DNA of 64,000 bases, taken from positions 2,666,001 through 2,730,000 of the forward strand of contig JAJQJQ010000026.1 in NCBI GenBank assembly GCA_028622995.1. The letters are read 5' to 3'. The translations under genes were made by a program, and so were the position numbers. Under the pieces are notes generated by a model, which worked only from the letters and a program-made list of their open reading frames with translations, ran no database searches and was not told the origin of the DNA. The DNA is from Panagrolaimus kolymaensis. Taxonomy: Eukaryota > Nematoda > Chromadorea > Rhabditida > Panagrolaimidae. This document shows, one piece after another, positions 60,140 through 64,000 of this stretch. Numbering within the stretch: the stretch's first letter is position 1; each line of letters begins with the position of its first letter.

Positions 60140-62283
60140 CACTGAAAAAAAAAACCGTTTGGTGTAAAACCCTCATTCATTTTTTGAGGTAAAACCACTA
60201 TATTTTGAGGGTTTTGCCACAGTTTTTTTGGTGGTCAGTGAACACTCAATTAAAATATGAGGGTTATTGAACCCATCTACTATAAATGTAGCTTTTACCC
60301 CCAAAATTTATAAAATGGAGGTTATAACCCTTAAATATGACTATTGTCTAAGAATCAGATGGAATAAAAAGGAAAGAATAAAAATACTTTTAAAAAGTGT
60401 TTGGACTAAAGCTTCGGGCATGGTACAAAATAATACCCTACAAAACTAATCATTGACGAGACAAAAGAAAACAACGTTGATAAATTTAGATAAAGAGGGG
60501 AGGCTTGAGATGTTCAACCAGAGACCGTGTGAATATTCATTCTTGTGTTTTTTAAGGTTCAACGTTACTTCTTTTAATTTTTAAACGCTTTTTTGATAAT
60601 AATCTTACAATGGATAATTAAAATTTAAATAATGGGCTGATTTGTCATGTTTGTGATCAGATGTCGTTGCTGGTAAACGAAATTCTGAGAAAGCGAATGC
60701 TTTGGATCCTCCATCACTCAAGCTGCTTGTACCATGCCCTGTACCATGCCCATTGTAATGCCAATCGAATATTATCAATCGACGACAACAGAAGCTCTGG
60801 AAATCTTGGAAGATGCTGTGGATTGGATGGATCCATTTATCAAGGAACTTTCTGCTGATTTTCAATTTACTCATTCATTTTCGACGGATTCTGTGTCTCA
60901 AAGCGAAATAGCATGCAGCGAGTTGCACTAACTTTGAAGCTTTTGGTTCTTTGATTTTTCTCTTTCAATCTTTTCTCTGTTTTTTTGCTCGCTTTTTTTC
61001 CTTTGACATCAATAACTTTATTTCAACAATTTGTCATTTCAGGGAATATCTTTGTCAATTTTGAAGTTTTATGTCCAGCCACTGATGGATGTGGCTAGAA
61101 AATCCAATTGCTAATTGAGGATGATCACAAAATATTATCAGACGTCATTATGTGTTGCTGCAACTCACACAAGTTAGTTACTTATCTTTTTTATGTATCT
61201 TGTTTTTTCAGTGTTTGTTCAGACAGGTTACTGCTAAAGCATTTCTGGTAGTGGAACAATCGCCATCAACTTCTCAACCGCCATCATCAACTACTGTGAC
61301 TGAGGTCTTCAACAAGCTACTTTCATCAAACGACGCATGACCTACCGATAGTAAAACTCAAAGAAAATGTAACGTTGCATGAAATCCACGAATAGTTACC
61401 TTATCCACGCGTCGACTAAAGAAGATGAACCATGTGAAAGCAACTTCAACCGCCTTTTTATAGATTACATGGTAAGGTTTTGAATTTGTTTTAACTACTT
61501 TAACAACAACACCACTTTACAGATAAGGAGCGCATAGCAATATGGTATACCTTGGACCATACAACGTATATATTCTCCTGCTAACATCCCACTCGTCGCT
61601 ATTCCAAGAATTTCTTGCGTGAATGATGATGGTAAAGAAGCATTACCGGTAAGTATTTTTCATACATATGTATCTCGCGTTAGTTTTAGGTTCATAGAAC
61701 AATCGTCAATGCTCAAAAACGTTCTTATATGGCTGAATTAGAAATCCAACCGGCGTCTCAAGCTCAACCAGAAACTCCAGAATCAAATGAAGAACAGGAA
61801 TCGTCAATTATTGAAGAAAATGATCAAGCTACTGAAGCACCAACGACACCAAAATTACGTCATATCATGGTTCTCTTGATCACTCTTTCCAATATGATGT
61901 TCAATCGGCAATTGATAATCTTGCAAGCCCACAACCTTTCTAAATTTTGTTATTGTTATGTTTGGTTTTTGTTTATTGTGATAAATTAATGTTTTTACAG
62001 TTAATCTGTGTTTTGAGAAGTGTGTTTACCATGCCCTGAGAATAGTATAAAAAGCAGGAATACATTAATATTAAGGGTTTTTACAGTATAAATCCAGATG
62101 GCAAATAAGGCGGAAAAAAAGGGATTTAACCCTCATTTTTTAAGTGTTTTACCCTTATAAAACTGTTGCAAAACCCTCACTTTGGAATGAGGGTTGATGA
62201 GCCCCTCATCCGAGCAATTGGTTACTGAATACCTCATTATTTGAGGGTTTTACCCTTAAAAAATAAGGGTTTTTTTTTCAGTG
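60140..62283. mobile_element. DNA transposon with CACTG termini and TA target duplication, exon-like cargo
   Basis: The element begins CACTGAAAAAAAAA at 60140 and ends with the complement at 62283; both sides are flanked by TA (60138-60139, 62284-62285). Subterminal regions at both ends carry many copies of AAAACCCTCA / TGAGGGTTTT and ACCCTTA / TAAGGGT in both orientations (60160-60325 and 62070-62275). A TA duplication fits Tc1/mariner-like or Mirage-like (CMC) elements; the CACTG ends favour the latter, but I see no transposase catalytic motif. The interior holds coding-like pieces: 60734-60931 (EALEILEDAVDWMDPFIKEL), 61208-61340, and two exons that join in phase 0, 61538-61648 (YGIPWTIQRIYSPANIPLVA) and 61690 onward (MAELEIQPASQAQPETPESN). 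Function unknown: captured host exons or a diverged element protein. Confidence 0.75.
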
Positions 62284-64000
62284 TATTTGTCTGTGAATCC
62301 TTCATATTCCAAGTATATTTTTTATATTTATTTGTCCCAGCAACATTTATTTGTTTTTTAGCCTCTTCTCTATTGTTTATATAGTGCTTTTATTTAATTT
62401 CTAATTATCTATTTTTAAAAATTGAGTTCACAACCATTCCAACAACCAAAAAATTAACTCATTTTTTGCGTGCATTTTTTTATAGGAAAGAAAAAAGTTT
62501 ATCTGGCTCGGGTCTTTTTTAAATGCATTCCTTCGAAAAAAACTTTCTATCGTTTTCCAATTTTTATTTTATTTAAAATAACTAATTATTGCACTACAAA
62601 ACTCAAATTCGGGGAAAAAATTAAATTTACATTCCTATTTTTTTAATTTGTGCCAAATCTCTAAAATTGCATTCCAAATTGTGTCTGATCCGTTTTTTAT
62701 CATCTTCGCTGGGAGCAGCTGTATGTCCCTAACGATCTCTTTCTTATCCATAAAAACTACTACTACCGGTGATAAAAATAATTAACCCATCGACAACAAA
62801 AATAAAAATATAAAATCAAACTAACTTTGAATCCCATTTTTATCCCATTAATTTTGTACCAACTTGCCCACTTTTGATTTTGAGTGAAACATTATTTTTT
62901 TAGGCTATCATTTTTTGTAAGTTTTTGTTGACCTAACCAATCTATTATTTTTACATTGTTTTTAATAATCTTTTATCAACGGAATGACACGAGTCTATTT
63001 TTTTAGCAAAATATTATTTTACTCTAATAATTAGTATTATTTTATTTTGTAATTATTTAAATACTTACTTATGTATTTGTGCAATATTAGTTTTTTTGTT
63101 TATCGGTTATTGAGAAAAAAAAATGTGTGTGTCTTTGTCAGGGTAAATGTTGTTTCGTAATAAAAAAAATTTTCCGGTTTTTTACGTTTCTTTCCGTTTT
63201 TTCTTTTGATGACCATCTATCAGCTCATCTCCCAAATTTTTTTATCATTTTGAGAGAGCAAGAATGGTGGCAGAAGTTAGTACGTCACAGAAGAAAATAT
63301 TTGATTAATAACAAAATAAATAAAAAGAAAAGGGAGAAATGCTTTTAAAGAAACTTTGATCTTAGCAAAAAATTGCCAAAGAATAAAATAATTTTGAGTA
63401 CTTTGGTAATGAAAGATCAACATAAAATTATAGTTTTAAAATTTTTTTTAACTTTTTTACTTCCAAATATTATTAAATTTAGAAGATATATTAAAAATTA
63501 CACTCAACTACGAAAAAATAGGAAGAAGAAAGGGATTATATTGATACTTGATAAATTTCTTTTTCTCATGTCCACCATTAAATCTTGCAAGGTCATATAT
63601 ACATATATATACGTACCAAAAGACATCTTTTTAAAATGTGATGAAGTTATAATGTTTGTTGTTGTTGTTGGTAAAAATTTTGTGAGCTTCACGTGGCAAA
63701 ATATTACAAAAAAGCTGCAAACTCGATTTTTTAGATTTCCAATCTTTTTTTCTATCCAGCTTTATCAAAAATGTTTTGGTAAATATTGATAATGCTTATC
63801 TTAGTCTAGCATATAAAAAACTGCAAAAAAAAAGGGGGAATGACCAGGTCAAGGGCTTGTGAGAATGTGAAGAAAATAAAAAACAATGCCTTTTCGGAAC
63901 AGACGACAACAAAGTAGTCAGTCACGAGAATGCCGCTGCCGTCGCCGCCGCATCTCTTATCGTAATCATCTAATCAGTTATGGGAAAATAAATATATTTT
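62284..64000. other. AT-rich sequence to the window end, no gene seen
   Basis: 1.7 kb right of the transposon, with poly-A/T runs and a short alternating TATATACATATATATACG stretch near 63595. The frame at 63373-63789 is lysine/phenylalanine-rich with no splice logic. It could be intron or promoter of a gene beyond the window. Confidence 0.4.

Overview
The window looks like a piece of an AT-rich nematode nuclear genome. Genes are broken by many introns with GT...TTTTAG borders, the gaps are rich in poly-A and poly-T, and several start codons sit just behind a splice-acceptor-like TTTTAG, as expected for spliced-leader trans-splicing. The largest gene encodes a giant fibronectin type III membrane protein that I read as LET-805/myotactin, a family known from nematodes. 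No rRNA, tRNA, CRISPR array or prokaryotic feature was seen. The species cannot be named from sequence alone.

Layout. 1-3453 (+) is the 3' part of clathrin heavy chain. 3722-5020 (-) is a membrane-anchored, flavodoxin-like protein resembling the N-terminal half of TYW1. 5905-7554 (+) is a short GT31 (core-1 beta-1,3-galactosyltransferase-like) protein. 7834-8204 (-) is a small cysteine-rich membrane protein. 8205-13875 is gene-free but holds a 1.07 kb almost perfect palindrome (10554-11627). 13876-14886 (-) is a secreted EGF-like protein with a long acidic stalk. 16372-17868 (-) is CIAO3/NARFL (cytosolic iron-sulfur assembly) and 18067-18786 (-) is TRAPPC2L, with a GC-AG first intron. 19363-19654 (-) is a truncated copy of CIAO3 that keeps only its N-terminal four-cysteine domain. 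19905-20748 (+) is mitochondrial ribosomal protein L22, followed closely by CCDC12 (20923-21571, +), a spliceosome-associated protein. 22685-23785 (+) is a TMEM272-like four-pass membrane protein. A 7.7 kb gene-poor stretch follows.

31460-53831 (+) is the LET-805/myotactin-like gene: a signal peptide, about thirty FNIII domains in a six-domain super-repeat, one transmembrane segment and a cytoplasmic tail of roughly 600 residues. Two different transmembrane exons (49906-50008 and 50179-50287) have the same flanking phases and cannot be used together without a stop, so they look mutually exclusive. Reading through the upstream intron gives a third membrane-anchored, tail-less end. The ectodomain also has a skippable 36-residue exon with a furin-like site, and a module that could act as an alternative start.

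57653-60051 (+) is a matrix metalloproteinase without hemopexin repeats. 60140-62283 is a DNA transposon with CACTG termini and a TA target duplication, carrying exon-like sequence of unknown function. The rest to 64000 is AT-rich noncoding sequence. The genes share no single pathway, although the myotactin-like protein, the metalloproteinase, the EGF protein and the glycosyltransferase-like protein all belong to the cell surface, extracellular matrix or secretory route. Exon borders were placed by hand; phases were checked so that each listed exon chain stays open from end to end.
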